NCBI GenBank assembly: GCA_021613375.1
Contig: CM038708.1
Location: forward strand, 26,008,518 to 26,072,517
Length of the DNA stretch: 64,000 bases
DNA from: Megaleporinus macrocephalus
Lineage: Eukaryota; Chordata; Actinopteri; Characiformes; Anostomidae
Reading direction: 5' to 3'
The translations under genes and the position numbers were made by a program. Positions 1 to 15,200 of the stretch are shown here, piece after piece. The notes beneath the pieces are model-generated. The model was not told the origin of the DNA and did not search any database. It saw only the letters and a program-made list of their open reading frames with translations. Every line of letters begins with the position of its first letter. Within the stretch, counting starts at the first letter, position 1.

Positions 1-579
1 TCACTGGCCTTTGCTTCAGTCTCACTGGATCCCACCCTCTCCTTTCCGGGGCTCCTCCTTCCTGGCTGTGTGGTCACCTCCACCTGTCTCAGCAAAGCAG
101 ATGGACCACTGATGAGCACGCCTCTCTGACTTAAAGGCTCTCTCTCATTGCGGGGGATGTAGAGAGTGCAGCCTGGTGCCCTGGTGTTAGCGTCATCATC
201 TTCATTGTTTTTCTTGTGGCAGAAGCCTTCTTCAATTCCACGAGCGCTGCCCAATGAGGTGCAGCCTGTGTCCCCCAGGGTGGTCTGAGAGAGCGACAGC
301 TGCAACTCTACCACAGATCCTGGAGTGATTTCTAACCTGGTTCCTCCACCTCCAGAGCTTCGAGTGTTTGCGGCAATTCTGTCCTTTGAAGCTGGAATGC
401 AAAACTGAGTTCGGACCATAGGGCTCCGTCTAGGGCTTTCAGCTTCACTGTCTGTCTCCCCATAGAATGCTTCATCTTGCGACTCAGAGATGTAGATGTC
501 TTTCGGACCCTGAGGTCTGTATGGGGGTGGGATCCGCAGAGTGGTGCTAACTGTCTGAAAGCCCTCTTCAAAGCAGCAT
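1..579 (-). CDS. synpo2: synpo2 coding exon 3 (partial, runs off left edge)
   Basis: The acceptor is CTCCCTTGCAG|A. The exon completes the split Arg codon and then stays open to position 1 (about 193 codons, no stop). Landmarks are STTLRIPPPYRPQ, the acidic block SESQDEAFYGETDSEAE, a Gly run (SSGGGG), PGSVVELQLSLSQ and a basic stretch near the edge (QPGRRSPGKER). The composition is disordered (Ser, Pro, Gly, Glu), as expected for the region after the PDZ. Confidence 0.85.
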
Positions 580-3500
580 CTGCAAGGGAGAACTATTGGT
601 TAAAGCAAGGTTAGGAGTATTGATTAACACTGCCATACCCAAAGTCTGCTTGTTGCAACTTAATAAGTATTAGATTAGTCTTTCATCAGCTCCAGTTCTA
701 TGAATGTAATGTTTGAGTAAGTATTAACTGAGAGGCTTGTATTGAATGATAAAGTTTGTCCACTGGTGGTCATGACACCTTTTTGAAAATGCTATATCAT
801 AAATTAGAAATGCTGATGCATAAATGTTATCAGTGGTCAAATTAAACTTACTTCACCCCAGAGCTTATGTCATATTACCATTCGGTCACTGTGACATTCC
901 CTGAACCACAAAGTATCAAGTCATTTCAGGTGTCATGGCACAAATAAATGATATGAAGATAGAGGTTATGTCAACTTGGCAAATGTCATGACCAATTAAT
1001 GATATTAAAATAACGGTTTATAAATGTTTACATAGGCCTTGGGTACTTTTTACCACTATTTATTTATTTATTTTTTATTTTTTTTATTTTATGCTTTTAT
1101 TACTGAAGGACTACTTAAGTTATAGGTGGTCCTGACTTTAGAAAAAAACGTAGGTAATGTAAATTGGTCACATGATCATAGAGCCATTAGCTTTAACTGT
1201 GCACCAGATGATCTGGTCGTTTCAATCCTGGCTTTAAGAAATTTTCATCCACTTGCCCTTATCATTTAATTACATTCATTTTGGGGGTAATTCATGGCTC
1301 TTAAGGGCCGTGCTATTACTTCATTAGCTCAGGTGAAATGTGTTAGGTGAACCCTCTGGGGGGCAAAGGATTAAGGGTTGGGAGGCAACCAAGTGAGGGG
1401 CAAAAGGGCAGATTGAAGTGTATACTTGAGACAACTTGTCCAGAAAGCTTTGTGACCTGATGCATTTCCCTTTTCAAACCTGAAAGTAATGATGAACACA
1501 GTGTTTTTAAGCCATAGCAGTATTTTTTATTATTATTTCTTTTATTTGTTATCTTTATCTATTGGTGAATAGAGGAACAGCAAAGTAAAAATTTAATTGT
1601 ACAGTGTAACTGTCTGTTCTGCTGTACACATGACAATAAAACTCTTGACTTGACTATCACAGTTTAAAATACTTTATACATTTTGGAACTACATGTCTTA
1701 TACACTATTTTATAACAACTCTATCTAATACATATTGATCTAACAAAGCTAATACAGGTTAATCACTTTACCCAGCTAGTTGGCTAGTTAGCATGCTAAA
1801 TGCTACATGGCAAAAACAACAACAGGGAAATTAACTACAGGACCAATTCATAGCCTGTTAAAGACACTAATTACACACATTGTGTTTGTTGAGCCAAAAC
1901 ATTTTGCTTTGTAATATTAGCAACTTTTACATTGCTAGCCAATTAACTAACTGAGGCAAACTGACCTGCTTTTAAAGGAGTCAAATATAATTTAGATATA
2001 ATATTCATATTCCTCTCTTTTCAGGGGTCTTTTATTAGCTAGTCACATTTTCATAAGATTTTGCTGCAATTCTCACAGGAGACAGTTAACAGGTGAATGA
2101 TCAACAATTGTATAATATTTAACTGTTTTGTTTCCTATACCTTGACTTTGTCTATACATAGCTTTAATAAATGAATTAGGGATTAAAAATGTGCATAATC
2201 TCTGCAGTATTTTGTTGTTCATAGACTCTCTTTCAAGGTAAACAAGAGTATTAGTGTACAAGCAATCTCCCAATGTGGCGAGGCATAAAACCTGTCAAAT
2301 GAGACACCATGCAGAAAGGTCACTATGTTTAATGGGCCAGACTTTATGTGTGCCGTAATGTCACACGCAGAATTACAAGAGAAAGAGGAGGCACATGAGT
2401 TATGCAGTAATTAATCATGTGCAACACGGTGCTCAGCGCAGTGTTCTGCAATCTTCTGGATCTCACCAACAGGAGCCGACAGCTACCTTCAGTTGGAGAG
2501 ATACTTTTGGATCTGAAACACAAGCAGCTGTTTTGCCATTTGTTTGACTTAAAGGTCAAATCAGTCATCAGCAAGACAGGAATCTCTTATCTCCAAGAAA
2601 CAAGCAATCAAAATTGTAAAGGAGAGATCGGATCACGTTAAAACCAATCGGAAGGATCAAGTCAGGTTAATTAGTAGCTGTTGATTATGGAAGTATGTTG
2701 AGTCGGTGGCAGAACATGGATTCCTTCTAGGAGATGCCTGAGCTCTGAAACTGTATGTGCCAGAGGTATTACTATACCAACTAGCCTGCTGACCTCTTCA
2801 GCACTACAACAGCTGACAGCAGAGTGGACACAGGCTAAGTAACCAGAGTCCTACCTTTTACACAACTAGGCGTAAATGTCTGGTTTGTAGTTTTTCTTCC
2901 ACAGTTTTACTACAGTTAACTTTAAGTAAGAAGAAGCCTATGATAGTAGCCAGCACAGCTCAGCTGTCTGTCAGTAATGCTGCGTACAGTGTTACAGGTT
3001 GGTATCAGTAAGAAAAAAGCTGTTCTGTATTTTATCAAAGAGTTGGCTTACAACTATGGTCTTACCAATGCTTTGGTGGTCACATTTTTTTATTTAAGGT
3101 GGAAACAAAGACACCAGGATGCAAGATCCTTTTTATACATGGTGTGTTATATTTTTATTGCATAGTCATTATCATTGGAAGACCTTTTTCTTTTGAGAAG
3201 TCAGAAATTTGGAGAGACCTGAATTTCAAATGACAGAACCTAGGCCACCAAATTCTTCCTGCAGGGATGCCCCAGTCGTGGCTACACCCCTGTGTTACAT
3301 GAATCTGAGGTTGGGTTGAGATCTGGCCATAAGGAACATCATCAAGAACAGACTTTGCTGTGCAACATTTATTACACTCCAGTAATTACACTGTACCTTT
3401 TCACCAGTAGCTGCAGACCATCCGTGGAGCTCTTGATGAGAGTAATAGCCTCTGAAAGGCTGAGGTTGGAACAGGGCTCTCCATTGAGCGACACTATCTC

Positions 3501-6500
3501 ATCATCTTCACGTAAACCAGCCAAAGACACATGGCTGCCTTCTTCAATCTGGAAGAAAGAAAAAGGGGAGCTATTTGAACACAATAAAGTGAGTCATTGT
3601 TATCACCTGAACAGACTTGAGTCAAAGCTGTTACTTCATTAAAATAGTGATTCCAGAAAAAGTAAAAGCAGCCACCGATTACCAACTCGAGCAAAACATC
3701 AGATCAAGAAAACCATGCAGTGGAACTTCTTAGCATCTCTGGCATGTATCAGCAAAGGAACTATTTTTCTATTCTTGGGACGTTTTTCCTCCCTGGTGGG
3801 AATGTAATTGTAGAAAAAGCAGAATGAGAATCACCTTATTTTGCCTAGTATGTTACGGATGTAAGAAATTGTGCACACATGTACAGCATGTAACGTACCA
3901 AACAGACCAGGCAAGTACACAGAATATTACAATTATTCAAAAGATATATAAACACTTAAACAAATGACAAATAAAAATATAAACTATATAAATATAAAAT
4001 ATAAATAATATATGTGTGGATATAAGCTAAAATATAAGACACCATCGCAGGGGCTTGAGAAACATATGAGACAATAAATATTCTAAACCTTATGTTACAA
4101 AGTTATATGAATATTTGTGAATGAGCATTTGTAGAGGTGTGCAAAGAAGCAATATTTTGTAACACTGGTTGTAAGTAAAGACCCCTTCACTGGGTGGATG
4201 AATCTTATAATAGCGAGCGAGTTGAAAAAAGATTAAAAGATGTAAAAGTCAAAACTTGCCTACAGGGGGCGTGAGTCAGCTATCTGCTACTCTCTTTATA
4301 TCTTTTTTAGCGTAATGTCGATTGTGCATATGAGCCCTAAACATTTACCCAGATCTTCTTTTTCCCCCAGAGTCAGTAATGCCACTTCTTTCAATTTTAA
4401 CACAAGAAAATCTTAGTGCAGCTTTTAGAAAAAAGCACATTAATATGCTTTTAAAACACAATTCAAACACATTTATGAATAAACTCTTTCTTTTTCTCTT
4501 GCTTAGCATTCAGACCTGGTGCCCCTATGTTACACCACACAACAGCTGCATGTTATATGACCAAACAATGCTCCTGTCCTCAGATGGCTGTCACCCACAA
4601 GTCCAGAATAGAGGCGCAACAGTGGCAGTCTAGTATAACATTTAACACTGACCTTTACTTTGACTCTGCGCTCATCACAAATCAGTCTGAAAGGTGTTCA
4701 GCTTGTAAAACAAACAATTCTTGTACGATGGTCTACACAGCTAACACTGCGTTATCTGCATTTATAAGAAGAGATAAGATCAGTTTGGTGTAGTCTGCTG
4801 CTGTAGCTTGCATGAAAGCATAAAAGTCAGAGAGTTCATTTAATGGTTATTCCAAATTGCAAAATACTATATTTGCAACCTCACATGCATAGCTGCACAA
4901 ATAAGTAAAAAATATATAAAAATATCCAGTCCAGGGTCAGCTTAATTAGATGTATTGATGTGCTGTGTACAAAATACTAAACAGAAAAACTTTTGTACAC
5001 ATAGTCTTTATAAATGTGGATCTACTGTTTCTTACCATACTCCAGAAAAATGATATATAATACACATCATGCATCATGAAAGCATCTTCCAGTAGTGTGA
5101 TACTGTGTGTTTATATATTATAATCATTTCTGCAGTTACTGAATAAGATCTCTTAAAATTGTTCACAATTTCAGTACTTTAGGTGTAAACAGTGCAAGTG
5201 TGAGTGATTTAGACTTTGAGTCATTGAGACATTTCTTCAACTGATGCTGATTTTTAACTGATGCTCATACCAGGGCTTGCTAACTTACTAACCTTTCAAA
5301 ATTACCAGTGAACCTACATTAATTATGATTTTTGTATTGCAGTTAAATGGTAAAAGTGTGGCATATATGAAAAAAGAAATCTTTGGGCACAAAATCTCAT
5401 CTTAAAACCCATTAATTTCATTGAACAACTTTCTGTGAGGTAAATTTAAGAGACATTAAACTCTTTGGATGTCTGGTTCCTTTTACCACCACAGTGCACA
5501 AGTGTGACTTTGTAAGTGTCTCTAGAATGGAGCATTTTTACACCTCTTTCAAATAAGTTTATTAGCATCTTAACTATATAACTTTGCAAAATGGAATGAA
5601 ATATATTTTTATCTTATTAAGAAGCTAATAAGTGGCTAACGTATCACATATGCTAACCACTGCATGATTTCACAATTTACACAGAAGTTCTCAAAACCCT
5701 AAAAGTGGGACTGGGCTGTGTGTGTGTAGTAGAAGTGCAAGGGAGGTTGGCCATCACATTTGTTGGCAACTGTTGTCAATGTTATATCAACTATTTTTGA
5801 CCACCAGTGTAATTAATGAGGTAATTTTAAACAATCTTTGTGGACAGTTCTCCTTCCAAACTAAACATTCAGCTATTTATACAGAGTACGCAGCAACTTG
5901 GGCCCAAGTCATCATTCTGGATCGCTTTATAATTTTAGACAGCAGTGACCGCACTATCATAACGCATCGAGTGTAGGCCGCAGCAGCCTGGGCCAAACTG
6001 TAAATAACACGTTCACATGCTCCACTTCATTCTAGGTCAGTCCACGCCGGGTGTCTCAGTGCAGCACATACTCAAGGGTAAAGGGATACATTTCAGATTT
6101 AAATATGTTCATTCTTCAGTTAGCAAACCATCTCAGATTCAGATCATCTCCTTGACAGGATGAAAAAGTTTTGCCAGTACACTTCAGCATAAGTTACTTT
6201 TTAGTCTGCACTCATTCAAGTGTTTCTCTTGTTAAACATATTGCTATTCTGTCATTACAGCACCAACCCATATTAAAAATACTAAAAAAAGTTTTTTTCA
6301 CCTGCAGAGGTTGTATTTTCACTTAGAAAATTGTAGACCAACATAAAAAATAATCTGCAGAAAATTCTATGCCTGCATAATATTCACAAAAAAATGTCAT
6401 TAATGACACCTTAGAATGTCTATCTATACAGTAATGCCCAGTTTTTGCACACTTTAACATTAAAATGTTCTTTAGGCCAATGGTTCCCAAGTCAGTCCTC

Positions 6501-8907
6501 ATACTGTAAAAAATGAAAAGTTAGGTCAACTTTCACTTTTTATTATAATTTTCTTAGTTTAGTCAACAATTTTAAGAAGAGAAAAGCAGTGAATGTGGTT
6601 GCTGATATGCTGAATATGCTAAAATCTGTTGTTGGAATGTCGCAGAAATTTAACTTCTGCATTTAACCCCTTCACACAGTGAATCTGCAGCGTATGCTCA
6701 TATGTTACATTATTGTGCTATTTTCCAACCTTTCTTTATTGCTTTAATCTTTGTTCTGATTGGCTGCCCTGTATTGTGGCTTATTCAAAAGCCAGGCTTA
6801 GACACTTCTTATAACTTTAGGGTAAAACTGCTTTAGGTTGAATATAAGGACATAAATAAAGGTGCTGTTTTTGTGACATCACTGTTTCTCAACAAATAAT
6901 ACACTTCTGCACACATATTGTTTATTGGCTAAACGGGACATATTAGGAACCAAAAACATGAAATTAACCGGGGATGCTTTACTACTCTTTTATTTTTATT
7001 CAAATTATTAACATTTTCCATGATGTGACTACCTACGTTTAGGATGTAGGCTGGTGTCCGCCTGTCCTCTGAAGAGCAGGCACTGGGACAGTAATAAGAT
7101 TGGTAACTGATTCTATGTAAGCAAAGATAGTGCTCTCTGTATTAATATTAATGTTGAGTGAGCCCTTTAATTTGGCCTGATTTTATTACTATGCCGCTTC
7201 TACCCCAAAACAGAACACCTGGTACAGCTATGCTGGGATCTAACTGAGGACATTCAAAGGGAACTTTAGGGACTAGTTTAAGAACCACTACTTTCAGGAA
7301 TCTAAAATGAATCCTCTATAGCAATGTTTTCCAACACTTTAGTGTTTCTCTGCTTTCCATAGACCTGCTCAAACTAAATGGCTCATTAGCACAACTTTAC
7401 TGAGATGAAGTAGGTGAGTAAAAGCAGGGAAAGCTCTGAAATGTACAGAACAGTGGCAATCACAAAATTCTAATCCACCGTCTTTTCAGGCACAGTTCTA
7501 TCATAGTTTAAATCATATTTAATGAATAGATTGTTCTTGGTTTCACTGGGAAATAATCTATTTCTTCGGAATACCACAAGTGTCAGTTTTAGGGCCTTTG
7601 CTTTTCTCAAGGTGTTACATCAAGGTGATGTAATTAGAAAATATGATCCAAATTCTAATTAAAATTTTTAGTGTATGATGACACACAACTAAACATTTTA
7701 ATCCCTTCTGATAATATACACCCGGTAGGAAGGCTGTTAGATATTTCTCAATGGATGTCACAACATTCTCTTAAACTAAATGAAGGAAAACACTTAAATA
7801 CTGATTTCTTGTACTAAAACTCAGAACAATGCTTTATGACAGCTATGAATACCAAACACTGAGTCACTAAACTCCTTACTAAGAAAATAATCCATCCACT
7901 ACAACTCATACAGAACACAGGAGCATTGATCCTAACAAAAAAGAGCTCCTGTTTTAAAAGAACTGCACTGGCTACATTTATCTTTTAGAATAGACTTCTA
8001 AAAAATAGTTCTGCTACTAGTATATAAAGCTCTAAATCACCTTAAGGCACCAGCTTTATCTTAGCTCTACAGATATTGGCCTACTGCAGACACCATCCGA
8101 GTGTAGAGTGTATGTTGTATCACTAGAGGGCAGTGCTGTGTCAATGAAACATTCAGCCTCAACTCCATCAAATGTTCAACTCAGAACAGGTCATTACAGG
8201 CCATTCTGAAGAAATAGACTGGCTGTGCGGTCACAGAGATTGCAAACATCCTGTTGGCCCTGAGGTTACATAAAATCGATGAAGGGTTCAGTCGTCTGCT
8301 TGTGAAAAATCTGGACAAATTACAAAGTTTGTGCACACAAAACAAAAACACAATCTGCGGCGTAACTAAACAGAGCATTTTTCATAAACACCGCCAGTAC
8401 TTGAGTTTTGAGTCATGAGTAATTTATTCATGAGCCTTAAGCATTTATTCATAGTATAACTACTACAGCAACAGTTATTCGCCATAAAATAGGGCACGCT
8501 TCCAATGGCTTTATATGGTTCCTTTATGCGCAGTAAGGAGTGATAAAACAGGGCTGATGTGGGCTTTGTCTTAACAACTGTAACAGCAGGGGTAAATGGA
8601 ACAGTTTAGGCAGCCGTATATGGATCTCTCATAGATCCAGCGTGTGTGGAGTGATTGCTTACACAGAAACAGTGGCCTGCCTGAACGGCCTGAATTAACC
8701 CTCATTCAGCCGTCCAAAAAAGGAGGGGAAAGAAGCATCACCCGCATTATTTCCTAGGTAGGACAGAGCAAGCTGAACTGGAGGATGCCACAACTGCATC
8801 TGCCTTAATACTCTTGATTTTAGAAGTGATGCTAGATAAAAATAAATTATAGTAATAATAAAATATAATAAAGAGTGCTCATATACTGACTCAGTGACAT
8901 ATGACTG

Positions 8908-9000
<93 letters not shown>

Positions 9001-9217
9001 TCACTGTCCAATGAAAAACAAGTATCCAAGTATCTCCAAAATTGCAACTTTACAGCAAAGACCAAAAACATACTTTACTTTCAATGTAAATCAATGGAAC
9101 CAGAGTTTTTTCCAAGCTATTTTGGAGCACTTCTATTGGTCCAATCATCACGACATTTTCAAACAATGTAAACAACCACTGGCGTGTTCAAATGATGTAG
9201 AAAGCTTAAAATAGCAA

Positions 9218-9273
<56 letters not shown>

Positions 9274-12200
9274 TTTGTGACATCCACTGAGAAATATCTA
9301 ACAGCCTTCCTACCGGGTGTATATGAAGCAATAGAAATGCACCAAAATTACTTGGAATAAGACCTCTTTACATGACCTTACACAGAAATTTTAGAATGTT
9401 TTTTTTTTCTACGTTTAGCAATGTTTGTCCATTTATCATGAAATGTTCAAATGGTTTTGAAAGGTTTGGAATCTGACACGCTGTAATTGGGAATACAATC
9501 CAAACCAAGTACAACAACAGCAACAACAAATCCTGCTCTAAAACCAACATGTGTTTGAAGAGCAGCTGTTTCTCTTGCCCACATATTTAAGCTGTTATGT
9601 TTTCAATTCTCTGGCTTAACCACTTCCAGGCACAGGGCAGGTAAAACGAACCATTGTGTTCCAAGACAAATGACGCTCCTACTATACAACCTACATTAGC
9701 TGTTTAGTGCAGCCCTACCTACAGTTGTGCCACAGGGCGTAAATAAAACAGGATGTCTGATGAGGGCATAACACTGATTATAGATGTATAATTGTGTAAT
9801 TTAGTGACTGTGTAATTTAGGTGGCTAAGGTTTTTATAATAATTACCATGTGTGCTTACCTCAAGTCACTACATTATGCAGTTTTCCAGTTCTGGAAAGC
9901 CCAGCTCATACAGTTTTGTGGGACTAGGGTTTTACACATGTATAAACCCCTTAACTACGTAAGCTTTACCATACCTATTACCAGGTTCTATATCGAGAGG
10001 TACAGTGGTACTGTTTTTTTTTTTTTTTTTTTTTGCATTTATAGTGATTCTTAAACTTGTGGTTACTATGTGTGCTAAGGCCTGGCATGCAGTCCCAAAG
10101 TCCCACAGTTCATCCCAAACTCCATACTCCATACTGGATTACCATTTTTTTTAGATTGGTTTAAGGGGTACCGTTTGGCTGAAAGACGAAATAGTGATCC
10201 CAAAACTGTGCCCACAAAGTTGGAAGCTCACAGTTCTTTAGGCAACTGAAGCCAAGATGCCTAACCTAAACCTTTAAAGACCATGATTCCTCCTCCTCAA
10301 AACTTTAGCACCTTTAGCGCTATGCATCCAAGCAGGTAGCATCTCATCTGCCAAACCCAGACTTCCCAAACTTCAAAGAGCTACTGCGTCACGGCTTGTT
10401 CCCGCCCACTGCAGCACGTGACCGGTGGTTTAGCTGGTTTCTAAGCTACCGGCCAGCATCCAAAACAATAGCCCCAGGCTAAAAAATCTGCTAGCATAAA
10501 TGCACAGTACAAAAATGCAAAATGGTCAACGACTTGTTACAAATTTGCAAATAAAATGCTGTTTTGTGTGATTATATGACCAGAAACACATTAAAACACC
10601 AGAGAGAATCGAAATAACTTCCATTTTAAAACCACTTCACTGCTCGTAGATTTGCCTGCGTTGCATCATGGGATTGCCTTAGGGGCTTGTATGCTTGTAT
10701 GCTCTCTTTCAATCAGGTCAAACTAAGGTGCCTCAGTAGACAGCATGTTTAAGGTATCTAAGAATTGGGACAGCCTACATGTCGGGAGCGCATACTATGA
10801 CGTAAAATGTTGTCCATGTAGGAGCTCACTAGGTTTTGAGACACACCCTATATATCGGCAGTGAGTGCTGCACCAGAGAGAGATGTTTTTTACATGTGGT
10901 GCACTTCAGCACTCCTATTCTGTAAGCTTGTGTGATATACCACTTCACCACTGAGCTGTTGTTGCTCCTGGACTCTTCCCATTTACAATAATAGCACTTA
11001 TAGTGGGCCTCTTATTAGAATTGGTGTTCAGATAGTTTTGGCCATGTAGTGTATTTACAGTGTGTAATTTTAGACAAATTTCTCAGTGTGATTTAGATTT
11101 GGACATACTTTGTGCAACAGTTAGTTGATGACAACTAAAAACAATAAAAGTAAAAAGAAAGCAAAACTATAAAATCTGTGTATATATAGCAGAACATGTG
11201 ACATCATCTCTAAAATTCACAATGAAGTATACAGGCCCTTGAGTCGAGCCTGAGTTTGTAGTAGCTAATATTTGGACTCATCAGGTACAGGTATTTCCTA
11301 CAAAGTCTTGGCCGAGAGTAAGTGGAAGTTTGGTTCTGCATCTTTAAGAATGTGAGGAGTTATGACTTCAGCAGCTTTGAGATGAAGCCAGAATTCCCCC
11401 GAAAGACTGATGACAAAGAAAAAAGAAAACAAGCTGCCTTATAAGGCAGTCTCTCTCCTGTACCCACACACACACACACAAACACTAGCCCAAAAATGAA
11501 TGTCAACCCTTTCATGGTCAGTATACCCCCAAACGCTAAGGCTACATCTGAAATTGCTCATCATAATCAACACTGGCCTTTCCTGGACACTGTTTCTCAT
11601 GTTCTGCTCAAGCCTATTCAGGCAGTTGTGCCCCAGATAGGTTAGCCTTTCACCTCCTTAAAAAAAGTCCTCAGTCAGGTAAAGTTATGTCTTCCAGATG
11701 GAGCGGAATCACCCCACAGTACGGTTCTGTGGAGGCGAATATCTGCGAGAGACGTCATTCCGTCATTCTAAGCCCCCTCGCAAAAGTGCAGGCAAATATT
11801 TAACTGCTCTGCTGAAACGGCTGCTCTCACACATGGCTTATATAAGAGTGAAGTTAGACAACACAGAGATTCCGGTTTCAGTTTAGCAACGTTAGAGCTC
11901 TAGAACACAAACCTGGCCAGGAGTCAACCTCTCCTATGTGAACTGGTTTTAACTGGTCTGATTTTAACTGCACCTTACACTCACAGTACTACTGTTTACA
12001 TACAATACTGTTTACATTCACTACTTACACAAAACACTATTGTTTACATTTGTTACTTGCAACTTGCACTTTATGGCTGCTGCTCTTCATACTTGCACAT
12101 AAAAACACACGTAACTTTTATTTTGTATTTTTTAACTATATAAAAAATACTTTTATTTACTTCAACTTGTATTATTATACTTTGTATATTTTGTATATAT

Positions 12201-15200
12201 TTTTATTATTTCTTTTTTTGTTATCTATTGGCGAATGGAGGAACAGCAAAGTAAGAATTTCATTGTACAGTGTAACTGTTCTGCTGGGCATATGACAATA
12301 AAACTATTGAATCTTGAATGCTGTATCTAACTTGTGACTTCAGTTTTCAGCTTTCAAGCCTTTTCTCCAGATGACATCAAATTTTACAGAGAAATTCAAT
12401 TTTGGCTTTAATTTCTTGTAAAGAACAGCACAGACTCTTTCACACTGAGCTTGTCTTTTTCTGAGTTTTTGAACAATGGCATAGAGAACTTCTTTTTGAA
12501 AAGAGATTTGTAAGCGTGAAGATCCTTTTTAGAGTAAAGAGTAAGGTAAAGCGTGTTCATGTTATGTAAAGCAGCTAAAATTGTGTACTTTTTCTAACAT
12601 CATCATACTGAGGCATCTGTGTAGGAAAGACACAGCAAGAAAGCACTGTGGACTATTGTCACTGCTCGTTTTACTGGCAATCCCAGACCTGCAGCACCCT
12701 ACAGAATAGTTAGTTGCATGACTAGAGAAGCGAGGGAGTGAACAAAACGCGTTGGACCCTTACTGGGACTAGACACTAGACAACAAAACCTGCTGGAACC
12801 TTAGTAACACTAGACAACGTTAATGTATAACACATACCAAAAAGGCATAGAGCTGTCTTTCTGATGCAGACCATTTAGTCTAACTAAAAAGTTACTAGAA
12901 GAAGAGCCAAATAAGCTCAGCACAAGTTCAGCCACAACACATTACATTTGATTTATTATAATCAGTACTTTTTAATTAGCATACATATAAAACTTTCCAT
13001 TTGTGAAAGTGAATAAAAACACTGAGATGTGAAACAATGATAATACTAGTATGTTTTGTGATATTGTATCTCAAAATTCTCAAAAATACAGTCTCAATTT
13101 TAAATCAACCATTTACATGCACAGTTTACACGGTTCTGTTTGTGTTGTGGTGTGTTTAAACTACCAACTGATGGACAGCAGAGTTGTAATGTGTCCATCT
13201 GGACTATTCCACTCCAACATAGTACCTTAAAGGTGCTCTGCTAACATTAGCATTAGCAAACCTGTGCATATGGTAATGTGTTTTTTTACTATGACAGTTT
13301 TCCTAAAATTCCGTTTTTAAATTCACTGTACATCACCTCTTACAGTATTGCAATATATCAACATATGTTGAATCATAAATGCCAATCATCATACATATTA
13401 TATACCGACAGCAGGAAAGACAAGCGTACAGATAGAGAATGCACTTTTTTTGCACAAGTGTCGATTAGCTTATTCAAAAAGACAGAACATTAATCTGAAT
13501 TTTGATATTAAAGTGATATGTCAACACATAAATTTAATTAATTTAATTAATGACCACAATGAACACCTTAAATTAGCATTAATGTTACTTTCAGAACAAC
13601 GCAATTAAAGAAACAGGTTTATTATACAAATATGGACCAAAATGCACAACTGCTATGATACAACTGCCCTCTTTAGGCTGCTTTGCTTTCTCCATTGGCA
13701 ACATTCAGGTCTGTGGAATGCACATGTTTTTGCAAAGTTCTAGCACTCTGTTGTGATGACATGCTGATGACAGGTTTATTAACCCAAGCAGTTATGGCAG
13801 CATAGCAAAATCATTAAGCACTCCTACAGCACCAGTGGCCATGTGGAAACATAAAATGTGTAATAATATTACCTTTTGGTGGTTTATAGTACATGAGAGT
13901 CAGCTAAAACTAATTCTAATATAGACAGACTACTTCATACACATTTTTTATTAAACCAGGGATTAACCTAGGGGTTACCTACTGGTTCTCTAAATAAGTT
14001 TTTAATGGATGGTTCTTTGTAGAACTGTTTTTTTTTGTAAATGAGCTGTGTGTTATAGTTTAAAGAGCTTATACCTAGAACTGCACATCCAAAGTAATAA
14101 GAAACTTTATAAGAGAATAACAGCAAAATTACAGTCCTGGCCAGACATGAGCATATATCTTTACCTGCCATCACATATATTAATCACACAGTATTTATAG
14201 AGCATCTGATTAATAGTGCTTAATAGAACACACGATGACAGAGGTTTTCCTTAACTTACGTGATATCTTAAAGGAAAGGTTAAGAGTTTGGGCCAGGCTT
14301 TGAGAATATCGTGTCCTGAGTTCTTGGAAGAAGCCTACATTAGGCTAAACCACAGCCGAGAAAATGGGTCCATTTGCAGTTAGCGTAGGAACCAATAAGT
14401 CTGCATGCTGAATTAGGCCTGGTGCAGGAAAACCCACTTGGGGTAAAGACTTGCTGGTGGAAAAAAGAAAAAACAGAACCACTAAAAAACCCTTGGAGGA
14501 ATGTAGGGTTGTGGATACAACCAATTAAACATGGAACCGTTTAAAATCATTACTGTCCTTTGGTAAGTACTTGGCCTGAAGCAGAATGGACAGTGCCAGC
14601 ATTACAGTGATAATAACCATTTCAACCAGTTTCTCATTCAGTAATTAATCATAAGACATACTTATTCAGTAACTAATATGAAACTAATGTCAGTGTTGTA
14701 ACAAAGTTTTAACTGAGGTACGTAACCATATACAGGCCCTCTGGGTTAAAGAGAGTGTAATTTCCCAAATCCATAACCACATTCAGATATCATAAAATCT
14801 ACAATCTACAATATAAAAGATCCCTAATCAGCCACTTGATTGCAGTGGAACACAATATTGCTACTTTTGGAATAGAGTTTACAGACTAACGCCTGGACAA
14901 ACTACTTTTGCATGGATGAAAAACAAAGAAAATAAAACTGGGCTCACATACTGGAACTCAGCTATTAGAAGCCCCTAAAATGACTCTGCCTGCAGGCTTT
15001 TTGTTTCGGCTGAGCTTAACAAAAACTCAGTTTAATCGGACTGACTTTTCAGGTGTTATTTATCAAATAAAGGAAACATTTCTCCAATTATAATACACAA
15101 GCAATGATCTTTATAGGGTCACATATAAAGAAACTTATTAATAAAGAAAGAATTTTGGAACAGAGTCAGACAGAAGGTGTGAAGCTAAACTAAAAATGAC

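Noticed and set aside
3890..4140. Possible third copy of dispersed repeat family C
   Set aside because: Only a few AT-rich blocks (ACAAATAAAAATA) resemble the two clear copies; too weak to claim.
8894..9071. Long open frames over (TA)n encoding IYIYIY in both directions (also at 16357 and 59313)
   Set aside because: Pure dinucleotide repeats without stops; no start context, homology or splice sites.
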